Below are positions 1 to 8,630 of a stretch of 64,000 nucleotides of DNA, piece by piece; the stretch's first letter is position 1; every line of letters starts with the position of its first letter. The stretch is taken from positions 1-64,000 of the forward strand of contig CAXTSE010000014.1 of NCBI GenBank assembly GCA_964246985.1. Direction: 5' to 3'. Source of the DNA: CAXTSE01 sp964246985. Lineage in GTDB: Bacteria; Actinomycetota; Actinomycetes; Actinomycetales; Microbacteriaceae. Under the pieces are notes generated by a model. It made no database searches, was not told the origin of the DNA, and saw nothing but the letters and a program-made list of their open reading frames with translations. The position numbers were made by a program, and so were the translations under genes.

Positions 1-32
1 ACCGCGAGCTGATCGAGAGGCTGACGGCATGA
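1..32 (+). CDS. C-terminal tail of an upstream gene (partial)
   Basis: An open frame enters from the left edge and reads RELIERLTA before a TGA at 30-32. The stop overlaps the ATG of the GNAT gene in an ATGA arrangement, the coupling seen at many operon junctions here. Nine residues are too few to identify the product. Confidence 0.5.
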   Translation, partial: RELIERLTA

Positions 33-523
33 GCGACCTGAGCCTGATGAGCGGCACCGGCGCCGGGAGCACGTGGGAGGTACGCCTCACCCCGTGGGAC
101 GACACGGCCGGCGTGACCTTGCGCACCCGCATGCTCGCCGAGGTGGCGCAGCGCTACGGCACCGAGGACAACGAGCCGGGCCCGGCGCCGACCGCAGAGA
201 CGGCCGCCGCGTTCTACGTCGCGTTCGAGGTCGACGGTACGGCGATCGGATGCGGCGCCCTCCGAGCCATCGATGACGAGCACGGCGAGATCAAGCGGTT
301 CTTCGTCGCCCCCGAGCGCCGCGGAACCGGCGTCGCCCACGACCTCCTCGTCGCGCTCGAGGCCGACGCCCGTGACCGCGGCTGGACCCGCCTTGTGCTT
401 GAGACCGGCGAGCTGCAGCCGGAGGCGATGCGCTTCTACGCGCGCGAGGGCTACGAGCAGATCCCGGCCTTCGGGTACTACGCCGACTCACCTCAGTCGC
501 GCTGCTTCGGGAAGACCCTCTGA
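29..523 (+). CDS. GNAT family N-acetyltransferase
   Basis: 164 aa, the normal length for a single-domain GNAT acetyltransferase that transfers acetyl from acetyl-CoA to an amine. The acetyl-CoA-binding motif A is visible as IKRFFVAPERRGTGVAHDLL (R/Q-x-x-G-x-G/A) near residues 89-108. The C-terminal MRFYAREGYEQIP segment is the usual beta6-beta7 region. The ATG at 29 overlaps the upstream stop (ATGA), and GAGAGG at 15-20 serves as a ribosome binding site, so it is probably translated from an upstream operon. The substrate cannot be predicted. Confidence 0.9.
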   Translation: MSDLSLMSGTGAGSTWEVRLTPWDDTAGVTLRTRMLAEVAQRYGTEDNEPGPAPTAETAAAFYVAFEVDGTAIGCGALRAIDDEHGEIKRFFVAPERRGTGVAHDLLVALEADARDRGWTRLVLETGELQPEAMRFYAREGYEQIPAFGYYADSPQSRCFGKTL

Positions 524-543
524 GCCGGGGCTAGAGTGCGAGG

Positions 544-885
544 GTGACCGAACCGACCGAGTCCAGGCCCCCGCAGTCGACGCCCACCCCGTCCAAGAAG
601 GACGTCGCGGGCACGCCGGAGTCGGTGCTCGGCCAGCCGGTCGTATCGTCACCGGCGTCCACGGGCCCGGATCCCGCCGACATCATCGCCGCGGCGCGCG
701 CTCGTGAGGCTGCGGTTGCGACGCCGGCCGACTCCGACCCGGGTCGCGCTCAGCCGCCCGCCGACGGTCGCGAGCACGCGCCGCTGCCCGCCGAGAGCTC
801 TCGCCGAGGGGCCGTCATCGCCCTCGCAGTCGTCGCCCTCGCGGTCGCCGTCGTCGTGGTCATCGTGCTCGTGGTGGTTTTGTAG
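544..885 (+). CDS. small Pro/Ala-rich protein with C-terminal membrane anchor
   Basis: 113 aa, no recognised domain. Residues 1-85 are hydrophilic, low-complexity and rich in Pro, Ser, Thr and Ala. The last ~25 residues are a continuous Ala/Val/Ile/Leu helix ending at the stop, so the protein looks tail-anchored with its bulk in the cytoplasm. The GTG start at 544 follows a TAGAGT -10 box (532-537) by 6 nt and no Shine-Dalgarno is visible, so the mRNA is probably leaderless. Function unknown. Confidence 0.6.
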   Translation: MTEPTESRPPQSTPTPSKKDVAGTPESVLGQPVVSSPASTGPDPADIIAAARAREAAVATPADSDPGRAQPPADGREHAPLPAESSRRGAVIALAVVALAVAVVVVIVLVVVL

Positions 886-935
886 TCAGAGGGTCCGCAG
901 CGTGATGGTGACGAGTCAACTAGATTGATCTCGAT

Positions 936-1811
936 ATGACCGCCGCATCCGACCTGCTCGCCGACGACACCGCCATGGGCGCCGTCACCCTCAACGTCGC
1001 CGACCTCGACGCGACGACCGGGTACTACCGCGACGGAGTCGGCCTCGACGTGCTGACGCAGGAGGGACCGCGCACCACCCTCGGGCGTGACGGGCGCGCC
1101 GTCGTGATCCTCGAGCACTCCCCCGAGCTGCGTCACGCGGCACCGCACGAGGCGGGCCTGTTCCACACCGCGATCGTCTTCGACACCGAGGCCGCCCTCG
1201 CCGCCGCCGTGTACTCGGTCGCGCAGCGCTACCCCGGCACCTTCACGGGATCGAGCGACCACCTCGTCAGCAAGGCGTTCTACTTCGACGACCCGGAGGG
1301 CAACGGCGTCGAGCTCTACTGGGATCGCGACCGCACCGAGTGGAGCTGGGCGCACGGCCAGATCGAGATGGGGACCGTCTACCTCGACCCCAACCGCTTC
1401 CTCGAGCAGCACATCACCGAGGAGGGTCTCGCCGGGCCGATCGACGGCGATGCCCGCGTCGGACACGTGCACCTCTCTGTCGGAGACGTCGCGTCGGCGC
1501 GCGAGTTCTATGTCGACAGGCTCGGCTTCGCCTCCACCATCGAGCTGCCCGGCCAGGCGCTCTTCGTGAGCGCCGGCGGCTACCACCATCACATGGCGAT
1601 GAACGTCTGGAACAGCCGTGGCGCCGGGCGCCGTCAGCGCACCCTCGGACTCGGCCGGGTCGACATCCTCGTCCCCGCCGCCGACGACCTGGGCGCACTC
1701 ACCGAGCGGATGGCGCACTACGGCGTCGAGGCCCGTGACGACGGTCAGACGGTCGGCTTCGACGATCCGTGGAGCAACCTGATCACGGTCACCACCGCCG
1801 CCGCGCGCTAG
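936..1811 (+). CDS. VOC family protein with two glyoxalase folds (CatE-like)
   Basis: 291 aa with two vicinal-oxygen-chelate modules, about residues 14-135 and 165-285. The first opens with AVTLNVADLDATTGYYRDGV and contains GNGVELYWD. The second opens with VGHVHLSVGDVASAREFYVD. This arrangement matches two-module ring-cleaving dioxygenase/CatE-like proteins. Metal ligands are probably the His of the HLSV strand and Glu residues such as that in VELYWD. The substrate is unknown. The stop shares a CTAG palindrome (1808-1811) with the convergent dehydrogenase gene. A TAGATT at 921-926 is a possible -10 box. Confidence 0.85.
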   Translation: MTAASDLLADDTAMGAVTLNVADLDATTGYYRDGVGLDVLTQEGPRTTLGRDGRAVVILEHSPELRHAAPHEAGLFHTAIVFDTEAALAAAVYSVAQRYPGTFTGSSDHLVSKAFYFDDPEGNGVELYWDRDRTEWSWAHGQIEMGTVYLDPNRFLEQHITEEGLAGPIDGDARVGHVHLSVGDVASAREFYVDRLGFASTIELPGQALFVSAGGYHHHMAMNVWNSRGAGRRQRTLGLGRVDILVPAADDLGALTERMAHYGVEARDDGQTVGFDDPWSNLITVTTAAAR

Positions 1812-2965
1812 CGGTCCGGCCGCAGGCCGACCCGCGCGACCCCGCGCCGCTCGGCGAGCGCGAAGGCCTGCTCCGCCTCGGCGAGGCTGAACTGGGCCCC
1901 CACCAGCTCGGCGAACGGCAGAGCAGCCGCGTCGGCGCCGGTCAGGAACTCGACCGCGCGCACCAGGTGGCGTGGCGCGTAGTTGTGAACCCCGCGGATG
2001 GTGAGCATGCGGCGCACCACCGTCTCGGGGTCGAGGGGCACCGCCGGGGACGCCGAGACGCTGCCCGCCAGCACGACCACTCCGCCGATGTCGGTGACGT
2101 CGAGGAGGTCGCGGACGGCCGAGGCGGCGCCCGAGAGCTCGAGCGAGATCACCGGCCCGTGGCGCCCGGCCGGGATACGGCGGAGGGCGGATGCGAGGCC
2201 GGTGCGCGTGCCGTCCGCGGTCTCGCGCGCACCGAACCGCGACGCAATCTCGCGCCGCTCCGGGTCGGGGTCGCTCGCCACCACGGTGGCGCCCGCGGCG
2301 ACGGCCATCGCGACCGCGGTCGCCCCGCGCGCGCCCGCTCCCGACACGAGCACCACCGAGCCCGAGAGGGGACGCACCAGCGACGCGGCCTCGATCATCG
2401 CCGCGACGGTGGCGGTGGCGCACGACGCGGGGGCCAGCACCTCGGCGGGGATCGCGTCGGGCACGCGGACGATCGGGGTGCGCGCCAACAGCTGCACATG
2501 CGTGGCGAAGCCGCCCGAGAGCTCCCAGCCGCGCGAGACGCGGTCGTGCCCGTACTCGCGCAGCGAGCTGCACTTCTGCGGCAGCCCCGCGTGGCAGTAG
2601 CGGCAGCGTCCGCAGTCGACGGCCACGCCCCACACGATGCGGTCGCCGACGGACAGCGGGTGGCCACCCACATCGCGCACGACGCGCTGGGGGCCGAGCG
2701 CCGCGATCCGCCCGACCTGCTCGTGGCCGAGCACGAGCGGCACCGGCGCCGGACGCGCGCCCGTCGAGGCGTGCACGTCACTGCCGCAGATCGTCGCGAG
2801 CTCGACCTCGGCCAGCACCTCGCCCGGCCGGAGGATCACGGTGGGCACGCCGATGCGCTCGAGCGGACGGTTGGGCCCCTGGAAGACCAGCGCCTCCGCG
2901 CGCGCGTCGACCTCCACGCCGAACCGCGACGCCACCGGCGCGGGCGTGTGCACGGGTGCTGTCAT
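1808..2965 (-). CDS. zinc-dependent medium-chain alcohol dehydrogenase
   Basis: 385 aa. The catalytic-zinc region has ATICGSDVH and LGHEQVG. The structural-zinc loop is CGRCRYCHAGLPQKC. The Rossmann domain includes VVLVSGAGARGATAVAMAVA, in which the usual GxGxxG is slightly modified. It should oxidise an alcohol or polyol with NAD(P). The layout recalls MDR enzymes sometimes found in phosphonate-catabolism loci, but no phosphonate gene is present here. The ATG at 2965 was chosen because the family's N-terminal ~20-residue lead fits it. Upstream codons in frame are low-complexity extension. Confidence 0.85.
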   Translation of the reverse strand: MTAPVHTPAPVASRFGVEVDARAEALVFQGPNRPLERIGVPTVILRPGEVLAEVELATICGSDVHASTGARPAPVPLVLGHEQVGRIAALGPQRVVRDVGGHPLSVGDRIVWGVAVDCGRCRYCHAGLPQKCSSLREYGHDRVSRGWELSGGFATHVQLLARTPIVRVPDAIPAEVLAPASCATATVAAMIEAASLVRPLSGSVVLVSGAGARGATAVAMAVAAGATVVASDPDPERREIASRFGARETADGTRTGLASALRRIPAGRHGPVISLELSGAASAVRDLLDVTDIGGVVVLAGSVSASPAVPLDPETVVRRMLTIRGVHNYAPRHLVRAVEFLTGADAAALPFAELVGAQFSLAEAEQAFALAERRGVARVGLRPDR

Positions 2966-3104
2966 TTGCTCGCGAAGGTACGTGGGGCAGGTGAACGGGC
3001 CGCAAACTCGGGGGGACCCGCGGGCGAACCCGCAGCGGGCGAGCGTCCGCGGAGCCCCTCCGGGTCGGACTCGCGCACCGCGCGTGTGGAAGAATCGCCC
3101 GATC

Positions 3105-3896
3105 ATGTCCGACCCTCGCTTTCTGCGCGCGAGCCGCCTCATCGCGGCCCTGCAGGCGCCGGTCGTGATGTCGCAGGCGCGGCGCGTGCGACGCAGCACT
3201 CCGCATCTGCCCGAGGCCGAGCTGCCGTGGCGGGGCGAGCACACGGTCGCGACTGGTGCGGCGTCTGGGACCGCGGGCGATGCCGTCCCCCTCCGGCTCC
3301 TCGTGCTCGGCGACTCGACCGCCGCCGGTGTGGGCGTGGCGACCCAGGCCGATGGGCTCCCCGGACGGCTGGCCGTCGCCCTGGCCGCGCGCCTCGAGCG
3401 CCCCGTCGCGTGGCGCGCCGTCGGACGGAACGGCGCGACCACGCGCGACATCCTCGCGACCTTCGTCGACGAGGCGTTCTCCGAGCCCTACGACCTGCTG
3501 TTCCTCAGCATCGGCGCCAACGACGCGCTGACCCTGCGCGCGGCCGGCGCGTACGCGCGCGACTTGCGCCGCATCCTGCACCTGGCTCGTCAGCACCAGC
3601 CCGACGCGCTCGTGCTCGTGTCGTCGATGCCGTCGTTCGGGCAGTTCGACCTGCTGCCTCAGCCGCTGCGCACCTCGCTGCTGCGACATGCGCTCAACCT
3701 CGAGCGTGCCGGTCGCTCGGTCGTCTCCGGCGACCCGCACTGGCGGATGTCGTCGCAGCCGCCGCCGTACGTCGAGGGCTTCTTCGCCGACGACGCGTTC
3801 CACCCGGGCGTCGTGGGCTATCGCGAGTGGGCGGAGTGGGCGGTCGACGACGCCTGGGCCGGGTCCCTCGACCGACTCGCCGAGCGGCGCGCATGA
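3105..3896 (+). CDS. SGNH/GDSL-family hydrolase (first of tandem pair)
   Basis: 263 aa, a serine esterase/lipase fold. Block I is LLVLGDSTAAGVG with the nucleophile serine, block III is SIGANDAL, and block V is DDAFHPGVVGY with the catalytic Asp and His. No signal peptide or anchor is seen, so a cytoplasmic role is likely. Its TGA overlaps the ATG of a second SGNH gene. The two share the segment (Gly)-x-Phe ... LLPQPLR, which suggests a local duplication followed by divergence. Confidence 0.85.
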   Translation: MSDPRFLRASRLIAALQAPVVMSQARRVRRSTPHLPEAELPWRGEHTVATGAASGTAGDAVPLRLLVLGDSTAAGVGVATQADGLPGRLAVALAARLERPVAWRAVGRNGATTRDILATFVDEAFSEPYDLLFLSIGANDALTLRAAGAYARDLRRILHLARQHQPDALVLVSSMPSFGQFDLLPQPLRTSLLRHALNLERAGRSVVSGDPHWRMSSQPPPYVEGFFADDAFHPGVVGYREWAEWAVDDAWAGSLDRLAERRA

Positions 3897-4600
3897 GCCG
3901 AGCGCTCGCGCTGCTGCTCGCGCCGCTCGTGATCCCGCAGGGCACGGCGCTCCGCCGCGACATCGTCCGCCTGCCCCCGCCACCCGAGCCGTGGATGGGC
4001 GGCAACAGCTCGCCCGACGCACTGCAGCTGCTGGTGATCGGAGACTCCACCGCGGTCGGCATCGGGGTCGACTCCGTGCAGGAGTCGCTCGCAGGTCAGC
4101 TGGTGCGACGGATGAACGCCTCCGGCGGGCGCGGTCGCCGGGTCGGCTGGCGGGTGGTCGGCACCAGCGGCGCCACGTCGGGCGAGGTGCTCGAGCGGCA
4201 CCGCAGCGAGATGCTCAGCGAGGCGGCGGATGTGGCGGTGGTCCTCGTCGGCTGGAACGACGCGCTGAAGCTGCGGCCCGTCTCCGCGTTCGAGGCCGAC
4301 CTCGACGCGCTGCTGACGGTGCTCGGCGAGGGCAACCCCGGCATCCGGATCATCGTCGTCGCGCCGCCCGCGTTCGGGCGCTTCGCCGTGCTGCCGCAGC
4401 CGCTGCGCTTCGTGCTCGGAGTGCACGCCCGCGCGCTCACCCGCGCCGCGGCGAAGGTCGCCGCCCGCAACCGGTGCGGGATCGCGCTCGGGTTCGACGG
4501 CGGGTCGGTCGCGCGCGACGGCTTCCACCCCGACACCGCGGGCTACGCGAAGCTCACGGAGGGCGTCCTCAGGTCGCTCGGGCGGCGCGCGCTCCCGTGA
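3893..4600 (+). CDS. SGNH/GDSL-family hydrolase (second of tandem pair)
   Basis: 235 aa. Catalytic blocks are LLVIGDSTAVGIG (block I Ser), VLVGWNDALKLR (block III Asn) and RDGFHPDTAGYAK (Asp/His pair). The start ATG at 3893 overlaps the TGA of the first SGNH gene. The first ~20 residues (MSRALALLLAPLVIPQGTAL) are weakly hydrophobic but do not end in a convincing cleavage site, so export is uncertain. Identity to the upstream paralogue is modest; both keep the PQPLR segment. The substrate is not predictable. Confidence 0.85.
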   Translation: MSRALALLLAPLVIPQGTALRRDIVRLPPPPEPWMGGNSSPDALQLLVIGDSTAVGIGVDSVQESLAGQLVRRMNASGGRGRRVGWRVVGTSGATSGEVLERHRSEMLSEAADVAVVLVGWNDALKLRPVSAFEADLDALLTVLGEGNPGIRIIVVAPPAFGRFAVLPQPLRFVLGVHARALTRAAAKVAARNRCGIALGFDGGSVARDGFHPDTAGYAKLTEGVLRSLGRRALP

Positions 4601-5259
4601 GCGGGGCGGCCGGCGCGGGGCCGGGGGTGGCGCGCGTCGTCGAGGCGGTGCGCGGGTGGGCCGGGGAGGCGGACGACGGCGGCGGGGGCTCGGGTCGCCT
4701 GCTGGTCGGCATCGCGGGCGCACCGGGGGTCGGCAAGTCGACCGTGGCGGGCGTCGCCGCCTCGGCTCTCGAGCTCGCGGGGCTGCCGAGCGTGGTGCTC
4801 CCGATGGACGGGTTCCACCTGCCGCAGGCGCGGCTCGTCGAGCTCGGACGCCGCGACCGCATGGGTGCTCCCGACACCTTCGACGTGGACGGCTTCGTCC
4901 GGGTGCTGGGCCGGCTGCGAACCGGCGGCACGGTGCACGCACCTCTCTTCGACCGCGAGGTCGAGGAGGCGGTGCCGGACGCACTCGCGATCGGCCCCGG
5001 CATCCGCGTCGTCCTCGTCGACGGCAACTACCTGCTGCACGACGCCGACGGCTGGGAGCGGGTCTCGCCCGCGCTCGACGGGGTCATCATGCTGACGCTC
5101 GACGACGCGACACGGCGGTCGCGCCTGATCGCGCGCCACATCAGGTTCGGCAAGACTCCGGACGAGGCACGCGCCTGGGCACTCGGCCCCGACGAGCGCA
5201 ACGCGGCCCTGATCGCGGCCGGGGCGTCGCGCGCCGACCTCGTCGTCGCCCTCGACTGA
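4597..5259 (+). CDS. P-loop nucleoside/carbohydrate kinase family protein
   Basis: 220 aa. Walker A is GIAGAPGVGKSTVAG (residues ~38-52). It is followed by VVLPMDGFHLP, the segment typical of the uridine kinase/pantothenate kinase/fructose-transport-associated kinase group. VLVDGNYLLHD and a C-terminal RLIARHIRFGKT complete the pattern. It probably phosphorylates a small sugar or nucleoside using ATP. The GTG start at 4597 overlaps the upstream stop (GTGA), so it is co-translated with the SGNH pair. That placement hints at salvage of something released by the esterases (inference). Confidence 0.8.
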   Translation: MSGAAGAGPGVARVVEAVRGWAGEADDGGGGSGRLLVGIAGAPGVGKSTVAGVAASALELAGLPSVVLPMDGFHLPQARLVELGRRDRMGAPDTFDVDGFVRVLGRLRTGGTVHAPLFDREVEEAVPDALAIGPGIRVVLVDGNYLLHDADGWERVSPALDGVIMLTLDDATRRSRLIARHIRFGKTPDEARAWALGPDERNAALIAAGASRADLVVALD

Positions 5260-5321
5260 CGGCTCGCCGACCGCCGTAGACTGGTCGGCATCACCCGCCG
5301 TCGAACTCTCAGGAGACGCCC

Positions 5322-5570
5322 GTGCCCACCATCGTGGTCGAGGTCATGCCCAAGGCCGAGCTTCTCGACCCGGCCGGCAAGGCCGTCACCGGGGCCCTGG
5401 CCCGTCTCGGCAAGTCCGAGTTCAGCGCCGTGCGCATCGGCAAGCGATTCGAGCTCACCGTCGACGGCGAGGTGACCGACGACATCCTCGCCGAGGCCCG
5501 CGCACTCGGCGACGACATGCTGTCGAACTCGGTCATCGAGGACGTCGTGTCGGTCACGGTGGTCGACTAG
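5322..5570 (+). CDS. purS: phosphoribosylformylglycinamidine synthase subunit PurS
   Basis: 82 aa, the normal size of PurS. PurS bridges the PurL synthetase and PurQ glutaminase in the fourth step of de novo purine synthesis. The sequence VEVMPKAELLDPAGKAV...LGKSEFSAVRIGKRFEL is typical of the family. The GTG at 5322 has AGGAG about 7 nt upstream. TAGACT at 5277-5282 is a likely -10 box. The gene ends one base before the purQ ATG. purL lies 3.7 kb downstream in the same direction. Confidence 0.95.
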   Translation: MPTIVVEVMPKAELLDPAGKAVTGALARLGKSEFSAVRIGKRFELTVDGEVTDDILAEARALGDDMLSNSVIEDVVSVTVVD

Positions 5571-6269
5571 ATGCGGATCGGCGTCGTCACCTTCCCCGGC
5601 TCGCTCGACGATCGGGACGCGCAGCGCGCCGTGCGGCTCGCCGGCGGCGAGCCCGTCGCGCTCTGGCACGGTGCGCACGACCTCGAGGGTGTCGAGGCGA
5701 TCGTGCTGCCGGGCGGCTTCAGCTACGGCGACTACCTGCGCTGCGGCGCGATCGCGGCGGTGTCGCCGATCATGACCGAGGTCATCGCGGCGGCGGACGC
5801 GGGAGTGCCGGTGCTCGGCATCTGCAACGGCTTCCAGGTGCTCGTCGAGGCGCACCTGCTGCCCGGCGGGCTCATCCGCAACGACCACGGCGACTTCATC
5901 TGCCGCGACCAGCGCCTCCGCGTCGAGAACGCGTCGACGCCGTGGACGAGCGGATTCCAGACCGGCCAGGAGATCACGATCCCCCTGAAGAACGGCGAGG
6001 GCGGCTTCATCGCGTCGGAGGAGACGCTGAACCAGCTTGAGGGCGACGGGCTCGTCGCGTTCCGCTACCTCGACGTGAACCCCAACGGCTCGCTGAACGA
6101 CATCGCCGGAATCACCAACGCGCGCGGAAACGTCGTCGGCCTCATGCCCCACCCGGAGCACGCGACGGAGCCCGGCTTCGGCCCCGACACCCCCGGAGCC
6201 ATGCGCTCGGGCGTGGACGGTCTGACCTTCTTCGCCTCGGTACTGCAGCACCAGCTCGCGCGCGCCTGA
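5571..6269 (+). CDS. purQ: phosphoribosylformylglycinamidine synthase subunit PurQ (glutaminase)
   Basis: 232 aa, a class I glutamine amidotransferase that supplies ammonia to PurL. The nucleophile elbow is VLGICNGFQVL (Cys ~85), the oxyanion strand is VLPGGFSYGDYL, and the catalytic His-Glu pair is in MPHPEHATEP near residue 205. The ATG follows the purS stop directly, so the two are certainly co-transcribed and probably translationally coupled. Confidence 0.96.
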   Translation: MRIGVVTFPGSLDDRDAQRAVRLAGGEPVALWHGAHDLEGVEAIVLPGGFSYGDYLRCGAIAAVSPIMTEVIAAADAGVPVLGICNGFQVLVEAHLLPGGLIRNDHGDFICRDQRLRVENASTPWTSGFQTGQEITIPLKNGEGGFIASEETLNQLEGDGLVAFRYLDVNPNGSLNDIAGITNARGNVVGLMPHPEHATEPGFGPDTPGAMRSGVDGLTFFASVLQHQLARA

Positions 6270-6312
6270 GCGGCTACCCGAGCGCGCGCTTCGTCCCCTC
6301 GAGAGGCCATCC

Positions 6313-6771
6313 GTGACCCCCCGCCTGCTGTTCCGATCCGCCGCCGTCGCCGAGGCGATCACCTGGACGCTCCTGATCGCCGGCCTCATCATCCGCGCCG
6401 TCGACCCGGCCGCCGGCATCGCCGTCACCATCGGCGGGGGCATCCACGGGTTCGTGTTCCTGGCGTACAGCGCGACCGCCGTGCTCGTCGCCCTCAACCA
6501 GCGGTGGTCGATCGGAGTCGGCGTGCTCGCCGTCGCCGCCGCGGTCGTCCCCTACGCCACCATCCCGGTCGAGCTGTGGCTCGACCGCTCCGGCAGGCTG
6601 GCCGGCACCTGGCGGGTCGACGCGACATCCGACCCGCGGGACGCGCGCCCGATCGACCGGCTGATGCGCTGGATGCTGCAGCACCCGATCCTGCTGGTCG
6701 CGTTCGCGGTGGTCGGCCTCGCCGTCGTGTTCACGGTGCTGCTGCTCGCCGGCCCGCCCGGCGGGACGTGA
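6313..6771 (+). CDS. DUF3817 domain integral membrane protein
   Basis: 152 aa. It has four hydrophobic segments: about residues 9-28, 36-60, 66-85 and a C-terminal helix at 125-150. The block from AVAEAITWTLLIAG to PYATIPVELWLDR fits DUF3817, a family of unknown role common in Actinobacteria. It has a GTG start, 43 nt after purQ and in the same direction. An extra C-terminal helix extends beyond the usual ~100-residue domain. Confidence 0.75.
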   Translation: MTPRLLFRSAAVAEAITWTLLIAGLIIRAVDPAAGIAVTIGGGIHGFVFLAYSATAVLVALNQRWSIGVGVLAVAAAVVPYATIPVELWLDRSGRLAGTWRVDATSDPRDARPIDRLMRWMLQHPILLVAFAVVGLAVVFTVLLLAGPPGGT

Positions 6772-6786
6772 CCTCGGCGCCCGACC

Positions 6787-7599
6787 TCAGGTGACGTCGC
6801 GGCGCCAGAACGTGACGCGCCCCACGACCAGGAACAGCACGGCGTAGCCGGTCAGCACCAGCCCGCCCTGCCACCACTCCAAGGGTGCGGCCGTCGTGCC
6901 GCTGAAGATCGCGAAGAAGCTCGCGCCGACGAGCGCGTCGCCGGCCGCGCCGGGCAGGAACTTCACGGCGACGCCGAGCGGCTCGATGAACCCGCCGGCG
7001 ACCCGCACGAGCGGTTCGATGAACTGGGTGAACGCGAGCACCGACACGATCGATCCGACCTGGCTCGGGACGAGCACGCCGAGACCGACCCCGAGCAGCC
7101 CCCAGACACTCATCGCCAGCACACCGCGGGCCAGCAGCGCCCAGGTGTCGGTCTCCCCCAGCGCGGTGTCGATGCCGCCCAGCCCGAGGGCGAGCGCTCC
7201 GAGACCGACCGTCGTCGCGAAGCCGACGATGCCGAGCACCGCGCCCATCGCGAACCCCACGATCGACTTGGCGGCGAGCACCGTTCCGCGCCGCGGGGTC
7301 GCGCTGAAGGTCGTGGACAGCGTGCGATTGCGCACCTCGGAGGTCACCGACATCGCACCCAGGATCACCGGGAACGCGAATCCCGCGGCTGTCGCCATGC
7401 TGTAGACCAGCGGCGGCAGCACGTCGGTCGGAAGCGCCGAACCGCCGGAGGTGTCCATGGGGGCGAACGCCACCGCGAATCCGATGCCTCCGGCCGCGAC
7501 CCCGACGTAGGCGGCCAGGATGATGGCGAGGATCCACCACAGCTTCGTCGTGAAGACCTTGGCGAACTCGGAGCGCAGGGACCGGGCAAATGTGATCAT
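6787..7599 (-). CDS. ABC-2 type transporter permease
   Basis: 270 aa with six predicted membrane helices. The N-terminal SLRSEFAKVFTTKLWW is the amphipathic entry seen in ABC-2 permeases, and RNRTLSTTFSATPRRG is the conserved cytoplasmic coupling loop after helix 2. It should form a drug- or lipid-type exporter with the ATPase encoded just upstream. The two genes overlap by four bases (7596-7599), so stoichiometric coupled translation is expected. The substrate is unknown. Confidence 0.85.
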   Translation of the reverse strand: MITFARSLRSEFAKVFTTKLWWILAIILAAYVGVAAGGIGFAVAFAPMDTSGGSALPTDVLPPLVYSMATAAGFAFPVILGAMSVTSEVRNRTLSTTFSATPRRGTVLAAKSIVGFAMGAVLGIVGFATTVGLGALALGLGGIDTALGETDTWALLARGVLAMSVWGLLGVGLGVLVPSQVGSIVSVLAFTQFIEPLVRVAGGFIEPLGVAVKFLPGAAGDALVGASFFAIFSGTTAAPLEWWQGGLVLTGYAVLFLVVGRVTFWRRDVT

Positions 7600-8561
7600 C
7601 GGTCGGCCTCCCCGCCGGGTGCGACGTGCAGATCGCCGTCCCCCGATGGCGCCGGGTCGGAGACCAGCGCCAGGAAGTCGTCCTCGAGACCGCCGGTGCG
7701 GCGTGCCCCGAGGGAGCTCAGGGCGACGCCCGCGGCGAGCGTGATGCGCCCGATCTGGTCGGGGGTGGGTCCGGTCACGACGAGACCCTCCGGGGTCGAC
7801 AGCGGCGCGAGCCCGGCGGATGTCAGCGCGGCCACCAGAGCCGCACGGTCCGGGGCATCGACGATGGTGGTGGTACCGGCGGCGGGCGCCCCGGATGCCG
7901 ACCGCGCGAGACCCGACAGCTCGCCTGTGTAGCGCTGGCGTCCTCCGGCGATCACGACCACGTCGTCCACCGTCTGCTGCACCTCAGTGAGCAGGTGCGA
8001 GCTCACCAGGATCGTGCGGCCCTCATCGGCGAGGTGCCGCAGCAGCTCGCGCATCCAGCGGATGCCCTCCGGGTCGAGGCCGTTGATGGGCTCGTCCAGC
8101 ACCAGCACGCCCGGATCGCCGAGCAGCGCCGTGGCGAGGCCGAGGCGCTGGCGCATGCCGAGCGAGTAGCCGCCGATACGGCGATCCGCGTAGCCCGCCA
8201 TGCCGACGGCGGCGAGCACCTCGGGGATGCGCGATCGCGGGATGCCGGATGCGGCCGACACGACGGCGAGGTGGCCGCGACCGGTGCGGCCGGGGTGGAA
8301 CGACACCTCGAGAGTCGACCCCACCGACCGCATCGGCTCGCGAAGGTGCACGTAGGTCTCGCCGCCGATCGTGGCAGTGCCCGACGTTGCGGAGACCAGG
8401 CCGAGCAGGATGCGCAGGCTCGTCGTCTTGCCCGCCCCGTTCGGCCCCAGGAAGCCGGTCACCCGCCCCGGCCGCACCTCGAAGCTGAGGTCGTGGACGG
8501 CATCGACGTCGCCGAATCTCTTCGTGACGCCGTCGAACACGATCGTCGTTCCCGTTGCCAT
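7596..8561 (-). CDS. ABC transporter ATP-binding protein
   Basis: 321 aa. The nucleotide-binding domain has Walker A GPNGAGKTTSLR (~residue 40), signature YSLGMRQRLGLA, Walker B GVLVLDEPINGLDP and H-loop ILVSSHLL. The extra ~100 residues after residue 215 are the usual C-terminal extension of DrrA/CcmA-like exporters. The ATG at 8561 has GGAGG ~6 nt upstream. It partners the downstream ABC-2 permease. It lies between purQ and purL but on the opposite strand, so no purine link is implied. Confidence 0.9.
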   Translation of the reverse strand: MATGTTIVFDGVTKRFGDVDAVHDLSFEVRPGRVTGFLGPNGAGKTTSLRILLGLVSATSGTATIGGETYVHLREPMRSVGSTLEVSFHPGRTGRGHLAVVSAASGIPRSRIPEVLAAVGMAGYADRRIGGYSLGMRQRLGLATALLGDPGVLVLDEPINGLDPEGIRWMRELLRHLADEGRTILVSSHLLTEVQQTVDDVVVIAGGRQRYTGELSGLARSASGAPAAGTTTIVDAPDRAALVAALTSAGLAPLSTPEGLVVTGPTPDQIGRITLAAGVALSSLGARRTGGLEDDFLALVSDPAPSGDGDLHVAPGGEADR

Positions 8562-8630
8562 CGCGGCCTCCCCGTGGTCGTGGTGTGCCCGTCCAGCGTC
8601 GCACGCGCTGCCGCCGGACGCGACTGGGAC

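Noticed and set aside
750..2633. 627-codon minus-strand open frame opposite the VOC gene
   Set aside because: The VOC and alcohol dehydrogenase proteins explain the region. This frame crosses both and shows no family.
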